DNA of 64,000 nucleotides, taken from contig CM041086.1 in the NCBI GenBank assembly GCA_023079485.1, positions 18,856,401 to 18,920,400 on the forward strand, written 5' to 3'. Positions within the stretch are counted from its first letter, which is position 1; each line of letters begins with the position of its first letter. A program made the translations under genes and the position numbers. This document shows positions 25,613-38,120 of this stretch, in pieces. Under the pieces are notes generated by a model. That model searched no databases, was not told where the DNA came from, and was given only the letters and a program-made list of their open reading frames with translations. Origin of the DNA: Archilochus colubris (Eukaryota; Chordata; Aves; Apodiformes; Trochilidae).

Positions 25613-26107
25613 TGTGAAAAATAAGGGTTTAAAATTGTAGTTTATTGTTTTGTTGAATGTATCTTTCAGTTTAGTAATGTTTGTTTGGTCAGTTTGTTGA
25701 GACAGTTTGTTGTATCCTGTTGTTTTGGGGTGTATTTGTAAGTGTATGTTTAAGGAAGAAAAGCCAGACAAACAGGAGGAGTGGCCGAGCGCAGGGCCCC
25801 GCGAAACAGGGACGTCACGTGACCATTCCCCTCAGCAGCAGAGCGAAGCCCTCGAAACGTGAAACCGTTCCCCTCGGCAACCGGGAAGCAAGAACCAGTG
25901 CTGGGAGAGCCCGCGGGATGGCAAGCAAAGAAAAACTGATGGGAGACTCAGGGTGATGAAAAGTATAAAGGGCCGGCTTCACCTTACTGAAGGTGCGAGC
26001 CGGTGGTGGGGCTGCGGCCCCCCCCGGCCGCCCAGCGTGCTGCAGCACGCTGCTTTATTTACATCTCTCTCAATGAAAAGCTTTTAAACATGTCAGCGTT
26101 TTTGACA
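25613..26107 (+). mobile_element. ERV LTR (495 bp), gamma-type
   Basis: Polypurine tract GGAAAGGGGGGATT precedes it. Starts TGTGAAAAA and ends TTTTTGACA, almost perfect terminal inverted repeats. TATAAAG lies at 25964-25970, followed by a GC-rich R/U5. It is unrelated in sequence to the LTR at 24201. Confidence 0.75.
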
Positions 26108-26222
26108 CATTCCCTCCTATCCACCTGGTTTGCTCCAACTGCCTGATGGCAGGAGGGGCAGGGCTTCACTCCTTGGCAGCACTGATAGTGAGCACGTAGG
26201 CCTCGATTTGCTCACCTTGCGA

Positions 26223-27429
26223 CTAAATAAAATTTACAAGTTGCCACCATGCCTGATGATCCTTCTCGAATTGTGTTGTAGAGCTATCTCTCGCTATCAT
26301 TTCTTTTATTTCTTGGGGTAGTATTCCGGATGTTCCTTCCCTCAGAATTCCTGCAGCTACTGTTTGTACCCACTGCTGTGTTTGAGTGCACTGAATAGCC
26401 AGTGCAATCTCTCTATTTGCATTCCTGGTGTACTCTGCAAGCTTTAAAAGGTCTTCAGTGGTGTGATTAGCCACTAGGGTCAGTAATTTAGTTGCTAGTG
26501 ACTGTGTTTCTGCTAGGCTAAGTATGGATGAGCTCAAAGGCACTTTGAGTTCCCCCAAAAGGGAAGTGATGGCACTTAATTTGTTTACCAATACTTCTTG
26601 GTCTACCGTGTTCAGTACCCCTAGTCCAGTGCCAAACCATCCGGTTACATCTCATTGCGTGCGCCTAGGGCGTGATCTGGCTGCTAACCACGCCTTCCAG
26701 CCCTTGAGGCTTTGCTGTATATAGGGCTGGCAATCCTGTTGTAATTGAGTAATATTTGTTTGGATATTTACTTGAATTTTTTTCAATGAATATGTAGGAT
26801 CTAATAACAATTTTAACTCTGTTGCAGCTTGGAAGAGGAGTCTTCGCAGTCCTTTTACTAGGTACCTTAGTATTAGAACGCTCAGTGAGTTTAATAACAA
26901 ACTGGTCGGAAGCAGCTCCGTATTTGCTAGACCATAGACATGGGACTGCAATTGGATGTTCCAGTATTACCTTTACTTCACACTGAGCTTCGTATCTTTC
27001 CTTTTCTTTGTCCCCTTCCCAGGTGCAAGAGGCTGGTCCCTTCCTTCTGACCCATATCCTGAGTCCCAGGTTATGTGTAAGTGACACAGGTCCCTAAGCT
27101 TTCACAGTTAATCTGATTTGTTCACCTTCCTGTCTTTTCACATTAGTACTCGTACACCCTATCTGGATTTCATCCTGTTCTTCTCCTGTTAAGGAGTCGT
27201 AACTGGCCTTTGTTTTGACTCCAGTCTTTTTGCTCGTACGGCTGGTTGTTACGTAGCACATGAATATTTAAGCCAGACTCAGGGTGTAATGCCACGCGTG
27301 GTGTACCAACCCATGGTAGTGCCTTAACTATCCGTGCACCCGACCATGGCCATCCCTGGGCAATGTTTTGTGATAAGGTCATACTTATCCAGAGTCCAAG
27401 CATCAACACTAAAGGTCGACAGTTCATAA
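26223..27429 (-). pseudogene. env: ERV env, surface-subunit half, broken
   Basis: The minus-strand start at 27429 (MNCRPLVLMLGLWISMTLS) looks like a signal peptide and overlaps the end of integrase, as expected for env. Surface-subunit-like sequence continues in three frames (27429-27170, 27087-26665 and 26591-26223), including a Trp- and Gln-rich segment. The transmembrane half and LTR are missing; they survive in the other copy at 8270-6922. Frameshifts near 27150 and 26640 disable it. Confidence 0.7.
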
Positions 27430-27441
27430 TGTCGAGCTCCT

Positions 27442-28290
27442 TCAGGAACGTTCTTGGCAATGTTCAGGGGCCCTCTTGACTCGGGAGTAGTGGATCCGGG
27501 TGGGTCGCTCCTTAATTCGAACTGCAGTGACGGTGGTGAGCAACACTTGAAAGGATCCTTCCCATTTCTCTTGCAGAGGTTTCCCTAAAAGATTCTGAAC
27601 ATATAACCAATCACCAGGGTTAAAAGGATGCAGTTTACAATCAGATTGCTTAGGTTGGTGATCCACCACCACCGTGGCATTTTTATCAAAGTGCTTCCCC
27701 ACAGCTATAACATAATCATACACATATTGATTACCTATTTGCTCTACAGCCTCACTATTTACAGTCTGCATGGCATAAGGTCTCCCATATAAAATTTCAA
27801 ACGGGTCCCAGTTTTTCTTTTGAGCGGGGCTTCACCCTTAGTCTGATTAGAGCAATAGGTAAGGCTTGGTGCCACTGCAAGTTAGTTTCCTGGCATATTT
27901 TTGCAAGTTGTTATTTAATGAGATGATTCATTTTTTCTACTTGCCCACTAGCTTGAGGTCTATAAGGCGTGTGCAATTGCCATTTGATTTGCAGTGCCTT
28001 ACTTATTGCTCGTACAATTTTAGCACAAAAGCGCGAGCTTCTGTCCAAGGAGATGCTCCTAGGCACCCCGAACCTCGGAATGATTTCATTAAACAAGACT
28101 TTAGTTACTTCTTTTTCTTTGTTTGTTCTGCATGGGAACGCTTCAAGCCACCCAGAAAATGTATCAGTCAAAACCAAGAGGTACTTATACCCCCCTTTCT
28201 CTTGGGAGTTCAGAGAAATCAATCTGCCACACTTCCCCTGGGAATTTTCCTCTATCAATTACTCCCTGGTGAACCTCTGTTCCCAAAAGG
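27442..28290 (-). pseudogene. pol: ERV integrase, second copy
   Basis: A closely related copy of 8940-8420. The core keeps the second Asp (SLDRSSRF) and the Glu (SGQVEKMNH). The first Asp lies in a segment thrown out of frame by a 2-base difference relative to the other copy near 28195. The C-terminal DNA-binding domain is intact here (PGDWLYVQNLLGKPLQEKWE, then TRIHYSRVKRAPE) and runs into the env start. The HHCC domain is absent beyond about 28290. Confidence 0.85.
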
Positions 28291-29434
28291 TGCTGAGGAG
28301 CTTTCCTGAAGCCTTCCTTCTAGTGCAGACTTAAAGGAGGATCTCCTCTGCTCTTTCTGTACAGCTGCAGCTTTGCTGATGAGATCAAGCATCCAACAGT
28401 TGCTGGTCTCGTCTGCTGTCATCCCACCCAGCAAGCACTGGAGAAGTTGGGTATGATCAGGACTCGGAGATCACAGACAAAATCAATCACATGCTGCTAA
28501 CGGGTACTCTCCTGATCAGATCAAGACACACTGGGACCTGCAGACCAGAAGGACTTTCTTGGCATAGAAGTTTGCTGTGTCTTTTGGATAAGGCAGCAGC
28601 AGAAGAGGAGACTGAGTGTACCCCACTGCATGAGAATGAACAGTCCCATAAGGCAGTTGAAAGCAAGCAGCACCCCAAAGCCCAGCTGGTCCTTGCTATG
28701 GGCTGCAGGCATGACTTGCAAAAAAAGGGAAATACCAATCCTCTTGCCACAAAAATAAAACCCCAGATCCGATGCTGGTGATGTGGAATCTCAAGCCCCC
28801 ACTTAAGGAACAGCAGCAATACACAGTCCTTCCAAGACATGCAGGTAGGACTGTGTCCCTCACACAGGCAGACAGATTGCTCGCCACAGTGGCCTTGTTC
28901 CACTCTGCAAGAGCAACTGGGCACATCTGTACGAGGTGGAGGATCACTGAGAGAGACCTGGGCTTCCAGGGTAAGGCTGGCAGTCAGGGAGGGAAGCAGC
29001 AAAGACAATCATGGTCTTGCTGACTGGAGCCCCCCAAGGACATGAGCTGTCACGGGTGAGAGCACCACAAGACGCAGATCTTAATGTTAAAAAACTTTCC
29101 TGCTTCAGTATTAAATACATCAATCAGGCACATTACCAGTAGAAATATGCATGCTACAAATGTCCACTGTTTAAATGTGGACAAAACAGTTTGGTATCTA
29201 AGACTGCCAGCACCTGCACACTTAAACACTCTGCTCATACTCCTCCTTCTGTGTGCAAAGGGGATTTAACCAGACACATAAAAAGGGAAAAGAGCTTTCT
29301 GCTTCTTTTCCCCTTTCTGTAAGAAGCATCCTTCAGGATAAAGAGAACTGGAAACAAAGCAACTTTATCTTGTGTTTCTGCTCTCAGATCAGATGTGATT
29401 GTTTTGAATTAACAAACATGCAAGGAACACTTAG
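28291..29434. other. Unassigned unique sequence
   Basis: Moderate GC, with no coding homology recognised on either strand. The 173-residue minus-strand open frame (29008-28487) has no recognisable domain and is Cys/Ser-rich in a way typical of chance frames. Confidence 0.45.
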
Positions 29435-29613
29435 ATTCCTCACAATAACTGTTCCTACAGCAGGGAATAAAAGCTGCATCAGTCAGTAGGGCTTTGCAAA
29501 CAGGACACAAGAACTCATCAGGGATGGGATTATCATCAGAGGAGGAGGAGGATGAGGAGGGCTCTTTAGATAAATAGAAAGGCTTTTCCTTCTTTCCTCT
29601 GGCATATGCTTCC
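29435..29613 (-). pseudogene. RBBP6-like: RBBP6-like RING exon relic
   Basis: The minus strand shows a good acceptor (CCCATCCTGCTTCCAG) followed by EAYARGKKEKPFYLSKEPSS, a Ser/Asp run, IPDEFLCPVCKALLTDAAF and IPCCRNSYCEE. This is the linker and first half of the RING finger of RBBP6, an E3 ubiquitin ligase that binds RB and p53 and acts in mRNA 3' processing. The four Cys of this half-RING (CPVC, CC) are kept. The expected donor after GAGGAAT reads CTAAGTG where GTAAGTG would be needed. No other RBBP6 exon (DWNN domain, zinc knuckle) was found, so it is a duplicated gene fragment and not a spliced retrocopy. Confidence 0.75.
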
Positions 29614-29748
29614 CTGGAAGCAGGATGGGGAAGGAAAAAGACAAAAGTTAAAAACAGGCACAAGGAAAAATTTTCCAAGTTTTGGATTTTATCAAAGGAA
29701 GTAAGAGATGGAATTTCTGGGTGAAATTTTATACTGGAAAGCCCAGTA

Positions 29749-29845
29749 TCTCTCAGCCCAGGAGAGCCCAGATTCCTTCTTTGAACCTAGGACACACTGC
29801 TGGCTCATGATCAACTTGGTGCCCACCAGGACCCCTCCCAGCCTG
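29749..29845 (-). mobile_element. Short CR1 fragment
   Basis: Minus-strand AAGTTGATCATGAGCCAGCA matches the CR1 3' region also seen in forward orientation at about 31530 ('gaacatgagccagcagtgtg'). Ends are uncertain. Confidence 0.6.
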
Positions 29846-30949
29846 TGCTGAAGGTACAGAGAGAATCCAAGGCTGTGTCATTAGATACAGATTATTTAAG
29901 CTGGCAGACTGTAGGGCACAAAGAAGCAAGAATGGAGAGGCTGGGACAACCGAAAAGCTATTAGACAACGTTTTCTGTCAGAAATTATAGAAATGAGGGA
30001 CAAACATCAGTGACAATGCTGATGTTCAGCAAAAAAAGCAAAACAATTACCAAATGAGCCACTGAGACATTTCACTTCACTGCTTGATAAGAACTGGAAA
30101 TACACCAAGAGTAAATTCACTGAAGAGATTTTTTCGTTGGTGGTGATTTTCACAGCTGAATCAGAATCAGAAAAGCACTCAACAGGCAGCTGAAAGAAAC
30201 TCGGCCCCCAAGTTACCAACAAATAGGACTGCGTGGGGATACCAGATTTAGAATAAACTAGGTTTAATATTAAACGATGTCTTTCTTCCAGTAACAAAAG
30301 AAAGACTTTTTGTGCCTTGTAACAGGAAACGGTGCAACAAAGTGAGCACGTTATCCTACTGCAGATTTTCCTCTCAGAATTACAGGATTTTGGGACAACT
30401 GAAACATTACAGGATTTTGGGACACCTGAAACATTACAGGCATGCGTGGCAATGCTACTGGCTGCCTTTTCCTCGTGAAAATAGGGAGAGAAGAGGGAAA
30501 AATATTCCAGCACACTCCACCTCCAACCCCCAGCCAACCAACACAGGTATTCTTACCTCTAAATCTCCTGCTCCACAATGACAGGCAGCAACCCCGCTTC
30601 TTCCCGTGACACTCCACTCCTCCTCCGAGCCAGGGACTGCAGGAAGGCTCAGCCAGGGCTGATCTCCTCCCCCCTGGGAACAGCTCCCTGAGCTGACACA
30701 CAACCCCATCTCCATGCTGGCAGCAGTGGGTGCCTGAGGGCTCCCTGTGGCAGGGCCGACTCAGGAGGGAGCTCCACGGCTCTTCCCAGCACCCGGTGGA
30801 TGTGGATTCTGAGGAGCAGAATCCAGGTGGCAGCTGGTGGGAAAGGAACAGAGGGGAACAGCAGCCCAGCAAGGAGCAGGAGGAAAGGTGGATGGGCTGC
30901 TGGGCTGCCTGACTTTCTATAGGGTGTTGGCAGGAGATGGGAGGGAATA
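29846..30949. other. Unassigned, no supported gene
   Basis: Intron-like sequence, rising in GC from about 30560. Near 30400 a 22-base unit ('acattacaggattttgggac') is repeated in tandem. The 176-residue minus-strand frame (30537-30007) runs through this repeat and has no recognised domain. Confidence 0.45.
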
Positions 30950-31430
30950 GTGACCCCTCTCAGACCCCTCAGGATCACAGACCCTCCTTCTTTACTTCTC
31001 CAACTAGGACAGGTATTTTTTTTCCAATCTGTGGGAACCTCACCAGACCACCATCACCTCTCCAATAGGATGGACAGAGGCTCAGCAACTGCGTCTGCCA
31101 GCTCCTCAGGACCCATGCGTGGACCCCATGAGGTCCCATAAACTTGTGCACCTGCAGGTTCTTTAGATGATCACAAACCTCTTCTTCTCCCCCAGTGGGG
31201 GCTCCTTGGTTATCCCAGGCCCTGCTTTCCCCTGCTGTGGCCTCTGCAATGAGGCAATGAGCACTTCCCAGAAGAGACTGAGGCAAACAAGTCCTGGAGA
31301 TCCTCAGCATTCTCAATATCCTGTGGAGCTAGGTCTGACATTTTCTTCAGGAGAGGGCCTCCATTTGCCTGGCTTCTCCTTTTATTCCCACTTAGGTATC
31401 TCTCAAAGCTTTTCTTCTTGCTCTTTCCAT
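30950..31430 (-). mobile_element. CR1 ORF2 fragment (pre-RT/RT start)
   Basis: The minus-strand reading matches the CR1 reverse-transcriptase polyprotein. It includes a [18 protein letters not shown] linker, [19 protein letters not shown] and then HKFMGPHGVHAWVL, the well-known block preceding the RT fingers. The frame is partly open (31578-31210 and 31316-30975) but interrupted. A forward-strand CR1 piece is attached head-to-head at 31430. Confidence 0.85.
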
Positions 31431-31922
31431 CCCTTTGGCCACAACAACCCCATGGGGAGTTCCAGGCTGGGCACAGAGTGGCTGGAGGGCAGCCAGAGAG
31501 GGACCTGGGAGTTTGGAATGCCAGGAAGCTGAACATGAGCCAGCAGTGTGCCCAGGTGGCCAAGAAGGCCAATGGCATCCTGGGCTGTATCAGGAACAGT
31601 GTGGCCAGCAGGTCCAGGGAAGGGATTCTGCCCCTGTGCTCAGCCCTGGTGAGGCCACAGCTTGAGTCCTGTGTCCAGTTCTGGGCCCCTCGGCTAAGAA
31701 AGGAGATTGAGGTGCTGGAGTGGGTCGAAGGGAGGCGACTGGGCTGGTGAAGGGATTGAGCACAAGTCCTGTGAGGTGAGGCTGAGGAAGCTGGGGGTGT
31801 TCAGGCTGGAGAAGAGGAGGCTCAGGGGAGACCTCATCACTCTCTACAACTCCCTGAAAGGAGGTTGGAGCCGGGGGGGGTTGGTCTCTTTTCCCTGGCA
31901 ACTCTCAGCAAGACAAGAGATG
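31431..31922 (+). mobile_element. CR1 3' fragment
   Basis: Contains CR1 landmarks 'gaacatgagccagcagtgtg', 'ctgggctgtatcaggaacag', 'ctgggcccctcggc' and 'ggggagacctcatcactctc'. It is cut off before the usual 3' tail, ending inside the zinc-finger relic at about 31922, so it has lost its end or was broken by rearrangement. Confidence 0.88.
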
Positions 31923-31929
31923 ACAAGAT

Positions 31930-32700
<771 letters not shown>

Positions 32701-33590
32701 CCCAAAGCTGTCTGATCTTTGGGGTACCCAGAGAGGTTTATGCCCAGATTGAGTCACCCCGTGCCTGTGAAAGAAGCCATAGTGCAGTGACAAATTAGGG
32801 GTGGGCTTTTTGTGGGGTGAAGGCAGCCAAAACCTACGTCAGTCCTCCTGTTGGTGAAATTGGAGTGTGAGGTGGAATGAGGAGGTTTCCCATAGAGGTG
32901 GACACCCACTGATCATCCTTTACTTCATCTTTAGGTATTATACTGGCACCTAAAACTCAAAGGGGAACTGGGTGGGGTGCAGGGTACTGGGGTTGTGAGC
33001 CAGTCCTGGTGTGATTTAGGATCACTCATTTCAACTTACACTCCATTTTAGTTCTCCCCTATTTCTGTCAACAACCCTTGAGGTGATTTAGAGATCCTTT
33101 CGTGCCACCAAACATCTCTGGTATGATTTAGTGTTCTCCACTCTGGCACCAAATCCCCACCATGACCTAGGGTTCTCCCATCACACCCACATGCAGGATG
33201 AGCTGTCATCCACTGGGATGAGTTTGGGTCCCCAGAGATGTTTTGGGAGTCCCCAACAGTGGCTTCTGAGGTCCGGGATTATTAAGCCCCTTAAAGTATT
33301 CTGGACTTGCAATCGTTACCCCTGGCTCCAGGGTGATTTCAGGGTCCCCAGTTGCAGCCCCCAAACCGTTGGGATGACTTGGGGATCCCCTATCACAGCC
33401 CTGCAAACCAGAAGGAGTTGGGAATCCCCGGATGAGGTGGGGGAGGACCAATCACAGCTCCCCCACCCTCCTTAAAAAGTTGGGGGGTCACCAATCCCAC
33501 CACCCTCACCCCGGGGATAAGTTTAGTTCTCCCCTCTCACCCATCCCCCTCCCTCCTCCATCTTCTGCTGCTCTCCCCCAGTTTGGGCAG
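32701..33590. other. Intron-like sequence with decayed repeats
   Basis: No gene is supported. Loose repeats of the type 'ggtgtgatttaggatc' / 'gagatgttttggg' suggest an old minisatellite. It is presumably the former intron upstream of the zinc-finger exon. Confidence 0.5.
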
Positions 33591-34000
33591 TACTGGGATA
33601 ACCAACCCCCTCCCATCACCTCCCGGTACCTGCAGGGGCGGCACAGCCCAGGCCGGTGGGGAAGGAGGGGGCGATGCTCTGGCGGTCACCAGTTGGGGGG
33701 GCCCGGCTGCGGGGCGGGGGTGTGTGGGTGCAGCTCCGGGGCGGCAGAGAGAAACCTCCCGGCAGCTGCAGCGCGATCGCGGGAAGCGGCGGGGGGAGGA
33801 CGAAAAGGTGGGGAGGGGCCTCGGGGGGGAGGGACCCGACCCGGGAGTGAGGTTGGGAGGTGGCAGGGGAGGGGACACCAGGGTTGTGTCCTGGGGGGTT
33901 GGGGACATCTGGCTTGTGGCATGGGCAGGGGGAGGGGACACATCACAGCTGGGTGGTGCTGACCCAACCTCAACACAAAGCCCGGGGGCCCCGGAGATAA
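33591..34000. promoter_or_regulatory. CpG-rich promoter-like stretch
   Basis: Strongly GC-rich with many CpG (GCAGCGCGATCGCGGGAAGC near 33770). It lies upstream of the minus-strand zinc-finger relic and is a plausible CpG-island promoter for it. No start codon or exon could be assigned. Confidence 0.45.
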
Positions 34001-34900
34001 GAGGCTGTTAGTTCACTGCTTTCAGGTGTAAACTCAGGGGGACAGTGACCATCCCAGGTCAGGGTTTCTGCCCTGAAGGTTCTTCCTATTTCATTTCCAC
34101 TTCACACTCAGCTTCATGGAATAGAATTCAGTCTAAAATAATTTTTTTTCCTCTTCAGAGCACCTCGAATTTTGGGAAGCTGCAGACTACAACTAAACGA
34201 GAGCAAGGGAGATCAGAAGTGTTGTGTTGGGTTCTCCACAGCTCTGGAATGAGGGATCCATGTGACCATGATCTTAAGTCCAGGGCAGCTGCTCTGACCT
34301 GGCCAACCCCAGTGTTCCACAGTATGACCACCAGTACCCTGCCTGTAGAGCAGGAAGTTGGACTGGATGACCTTCAGAGGGCCCTTCCAACTCAAATCAT
34401 CCTCTGATTGAAGTTTGGGGGATGGCTTGGTTTCTTCCATGGCTGCCTTCCCATCCTACCAGTGGGTCCCATCCTACCAGACAATCTTCCCATGCCTGGG
34501 ACCTCCTCCTCCACTTGCTGTGGCCATCACCTTTCCACTAGAGGCAGTGTAAGAATCATTAATTGTAACTCATTATTATTATTACGCTATTAAAGCACTT
34601 TTAATTTCAACCCTTGGGGATTCATTCCTTCTCCCCTTTTCCCTCCAAGGGAGTTTCCAGTGATTAAAAACCTTCTAAACTGCAAGGCTTCTCCAAAAGG
34701 GTGTGAGCTTTGGGAATGATCCCCTGGCACCCCCTTCATCACTTTTATCACACATTTTATCACAGAATCATCAAATGAGGAGGGATGAGGACGAAATTTT
34801 GGCAAGGGCTTGGTGTGACCAGTCAAGGGGGGAATGGTTTCAGATTTGAAGAGGGGTGATCAACTGCCTTCTAGCTGATCCACACTTCCCCTCAGCTTAG
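34001..34900. other. Unassigned, with a CR1-type 3' end
   Basis: Forward-strand 'ttggactggatgaccttcag' and 'cccttccaactcaaatcatc' (34350-34405) are the characteristic end of CR1 elements. The rest is unassigned unique sequence with a short (TTA)n tract at about 34573. Confidence 0.5.
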
Positions 34901-35900
34901 TGTCATCTGCAATTTGCTGATGATGGACTCAATCCCCTCATCTAAATCATCTATAAAGATATTAAACAGTACTGGGCTGAGCACTGATCCCTGGGGGACA
35001 CCACTGGTGACCGGCCACCAACTGGATCAGCCCCGTTCAGCACCACTCTCTGGGCCCGGCCCTCCAGCCAGTTCCTAACCCAGCGCAGAGTGCCCCTGTC
35101 CAAGCTGTGGGCTGACAGCTTTTTCAGGAGGATGATGTGGGAGACGGTGCCAAAGACCTTGCTGAAGTCCAGGTAGACCACATCCACAGCCTTCCCCTCA
35201 TCCACCAGTCGGGTCACCTGATCATAAAAGGAGCTCAGGCTGGTCAGACAGGACCTGCCCTTCCTAACCCCGTGCTGGCTGGGTCTAATCCCTTGCCCAT
35301 CCTGCAGGTGCTGTGTGATTGCACTGAGGATGATCTGTTCCATAACCCTGCCAGGCACTGAGGTCAGGCTGACAGGCCTGTAGTTTTCCGGGTTCTCCTT
35401 CTGGCCCTTTTTGTGGATTGGCGTGACATTCCCCAACTTCCAATCATCTGGGATGTCCCCAGTGAGCCAGGACTGCTGGTAGATGATAGAGAGAGGCTTG
35501 GCCAGCTCTTCTGCCAGCTCCTTCATTACCCTTGGGTGGATCCCATCTTGTCCCATAGATTTGTGGGGATCGAAGCAGCTCAGTAGGTCACTGACTGTTT
35601 CCTTTTGGATTACAGGGGGGGCTGTTCAGATTCTTGTCACTTTCTATAAGCTCCAGAAGCCAGCTGTCTTGCCGCTGAAAACTGAGGCAAAGAAGGTGTT
35701 AAATACCTCAGCCTTTTCTTGATCTTTGATAACTATATTCCCACCCATGTCCAGGAGAGAATGGAGGCTTTCCCTGCCCCTCCTTTTGCCATTGATGTAT
35801 CTGTAGAAGGACTTTTTGTTATCCTTCAGAGAGGTGGCGAGATTCGGTTCAAGTTGTGCCTTTGTCTCTCTAATTTTCTTTCTACACAGGGTTCAAGGAT
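34901..35900 (-). mobile_element. CR1 LINE reverse-transcriptase fragment
   Basis: A 201-residue open segment (35556-34951) carries RT domains: GQDGIHPRVMKELAEELAKP, PIHKKGQKENPENYRPVSLT, the motif with VVYLDFSKVFGTVSH (first catalytic Asp) and QRVVLNG. The upstream segment (to about 35900) reads NKKSFYRYINGKRRGRE and VFNTFFASVFSGKT in another frame. The catalytic F-A-D-D box follows at about 34925, but one T is missing before it, so the frame is lost there. It is a dead 5'- and 3'-truncated copy. Confidence 0.92.
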
Positions 35901-37014
35901 ACATCTCAGTGGGTGTTAGTGGAAGTGGGAGAAACACAGCCAGCAACCTCAGTCCTGTGGCAAGGGGATGTTCTTTCCCCATGTTAGACAGATCCTTAAA
36001 CATTTTTCGCCTAAGTTTCTTCTTCATAAGGAGATATCTGCTCCTGTGGTGCTGCTTGCTTGGAGCTCCAATACTCCAAGTGCGCCCAGCAAGGAGTTGT
36101 TACTCTTTGGGAAGGTGGGAAATGCACGGGGAAGGCTCCGCTCCTCAGGCAGCAAAAGCATTGCTGTGCTTCTGCCAGGGCTGCAGGGGACTGGGAAGCA
36201 TGGCAGGGTTGGGATCAGAGCAAATGGGCCCTCAGCTGGATTTGTAAGTCATCAGGAATCCATGGGAGAGAGCAGGAAGTTTGGGAATGCTGAATTATTT
36301 TGGACTCACACAGAAGTTATAGAAGACGGATGTGATCATGTGTTGGGTGGGGAGGGATCAACCACCTTGAATCCTTTTCTTCGCTATAGGACTGGAAACT
36401 ACATGAAGCAATTTGCTTGCATAAAAATGTCTTTTCCCACCATGAAAAATGCTAATTCTTGCATAACCTGTGGCTTATTCCTCTTGTCAAAATGCCCCCT
36501 GGAGCACCATTGTCACCAGCAGATAGAATCCTCTTTTTCTTTTGATGGCATTCAGCCTTCACTACGTAAAAATGAATGATTCAGATCTAAGATGTTCTCC
36601 AAGACACAGCATCAGAGGATGAGCCGTTACATGGCAGGAGATCTGGGATTAATCTCTCACCAAGGTCCAAGAACCACATTGCCCTTTACCTTTCTCTATT
36701 TTGAGTGCAACTCCCAGCCAACCCTTGCTTTGCTGTGTCTTCCCTTTTTTTATTGTTATCCTCCTTTTCACCCTGTTTCTTAATGTTCTCACATGAAATG
36801 CAGCTCGTATGGGATCCGCACAAGGAATGTGAGAACAACTGTTGTTAGAAAGGCTCAGATGTATCCATTTGCTTTCTCTTTTGTCACCTATCACCAGGCA
36901 TTCTACTCAATCAAATTACCTCTGAACATGAAAAATCAAGATTCTTTCATCCATATGACCAAACCCAGCCACCCAGGCTCAAGGAGTCTTTTCTTTCTTC
37001 TCTTTGCATAAAGC
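35901..37014. other. Unassigned unique sequence
   Basis: No homology recognised. Several open frames of 60-200 codons overlap on the plus strand (the longest is 35968-36579), but none shows a domain, and composition and overlap argue for chance. Confidence 0.45.
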
Positions 37015-38020
37015 AACCCATGTTAGATGTCCAGACATGCACACATCCCTTGGTCAAGCTCCCCTAATCCTGCAGTCACACCTCTGATGATGTTTGTTGG
37101 CTCTTCCTCTAGGCTTGCCATGGGATGGTGGACAGGACATCAGCACCCTCAAAGAGCCTGCCGCTGGGATTGATCTGTGGAGAGAAAATGCCCCAAAGAA
37201 AAGCTTAGAGAATCACACTGCTGGACCTGGATTCATTCTCCTGGGATTTTCTGACCACTCCAGCCTGCAGAGCCTGTGCTTCAGTCTTCCTACTCATCAC
37301 AGGAGTGGACTTTTACGATCCGAGTTCTTATTTATATTTTGATTGTGGGATATAGGAAAACATAAGAATATTTATGAATTGAGATAAAAATATTTTAATT
37401 ATTGCAGAAAGATACAATTAAATATTAATATTAGAAGCAATACTAACATTATTTCTAATAACCATATGACTAAAAATGGAATAATAAATAAATTTTTTGC
37501 TTTGCTTTTCTCTGCTTGCAAAGAGGAAAACTCTTGCAGCTGCTCTCTAAATGAGATGGGTTGGGAGCTGGTGCAAAGGAGCTGTAACATCCAGCTGCAG
37601 CCTGCAGGGGAGAAGTCTGACGAGAGGAAAAGACACTCAGGTCTTAGGAGGGACGGGGCAATTTGCCATCGTCTCCTTGTCACCTCTGGCTGGCAGCTGG
37701 CACTGGTTCAGCACCTCCACGTGGCACTGTACTGCCTCTCCACCCCCCCCCCCCCCCGTGATGCCCCCCGAGCGGTGCCTGGTGGGACAGCCTGACCTTT
37801 TATTGGCTTCAGCCAATATTGACTCTTTTCATTTAGATTCCCTGGCCCCCACCTCCCCTTTTCACCTCTTCACTTGCAGAGCCCCCGGGCAAACCCAGCG
37901 CGGCGGGGCCAGGGCCGGTGGGAGGCACGGAGGGGACGGCCAGCACTCGTGACGCAGTGGGAGTGGGTTCCCCCCCTTTTTCTGTTGAGTTTTCTTCTGA
38001 AGCCAGGACATTCTGTCCGT
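37015..38020 (+). repeat. Inverted duplication, right arm (1006 bp)
   Basis: Reverse complement of 10423-11428, same length and practically identical, ending exactly at the N gap. It contains a forward open frame (37094-37342) with FILLGFSDHSSLQSL, which resembles the N-terminus of an olfactory receptor, a promoter-like GC-rich part with a 15-base C run, and the TATTGGCTTCAGCCAATA palindrome. Confidence 0.95.
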
Positions 38021-38120
38021 NNNNNNNNNNNNNNNNNNNNNNNNNNNNNNNNNNNNNNNNNNNNNNNNNNNNNNNNNNNNNNNNNNNNNNNNNNNNNNNN
38101 NNNNNNNNNNNNNNNNNNNN
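38021..38120. other. Assembly gap (100 N)
   Basis: Exactly 100 N, the usual placeholder for a gap of unknown size. It separates the repeat-rich left part from the NDRG2/PNP part, so linkage across it rests on scaffolding. The missing 3' exons of the NDRG2 gene should lie here or beyond. Confidence 0.99.

Noticed and set aside
28487..29008. 173-codon minus-strand frame
   Set aside because: No homology recognised, Cys/Ser-rich chance-like sequence, no splice context.
30007..30537. 176-codon minus-strand frame near the RBBP6-like exon
   Set aside because: No domain, passes through a small tandem repeat, and composition is intron-like.
35968..36579. 203-codon plus-strand frame
   Set aside because: Several overlapping frames of similar length and no recognisable domain.
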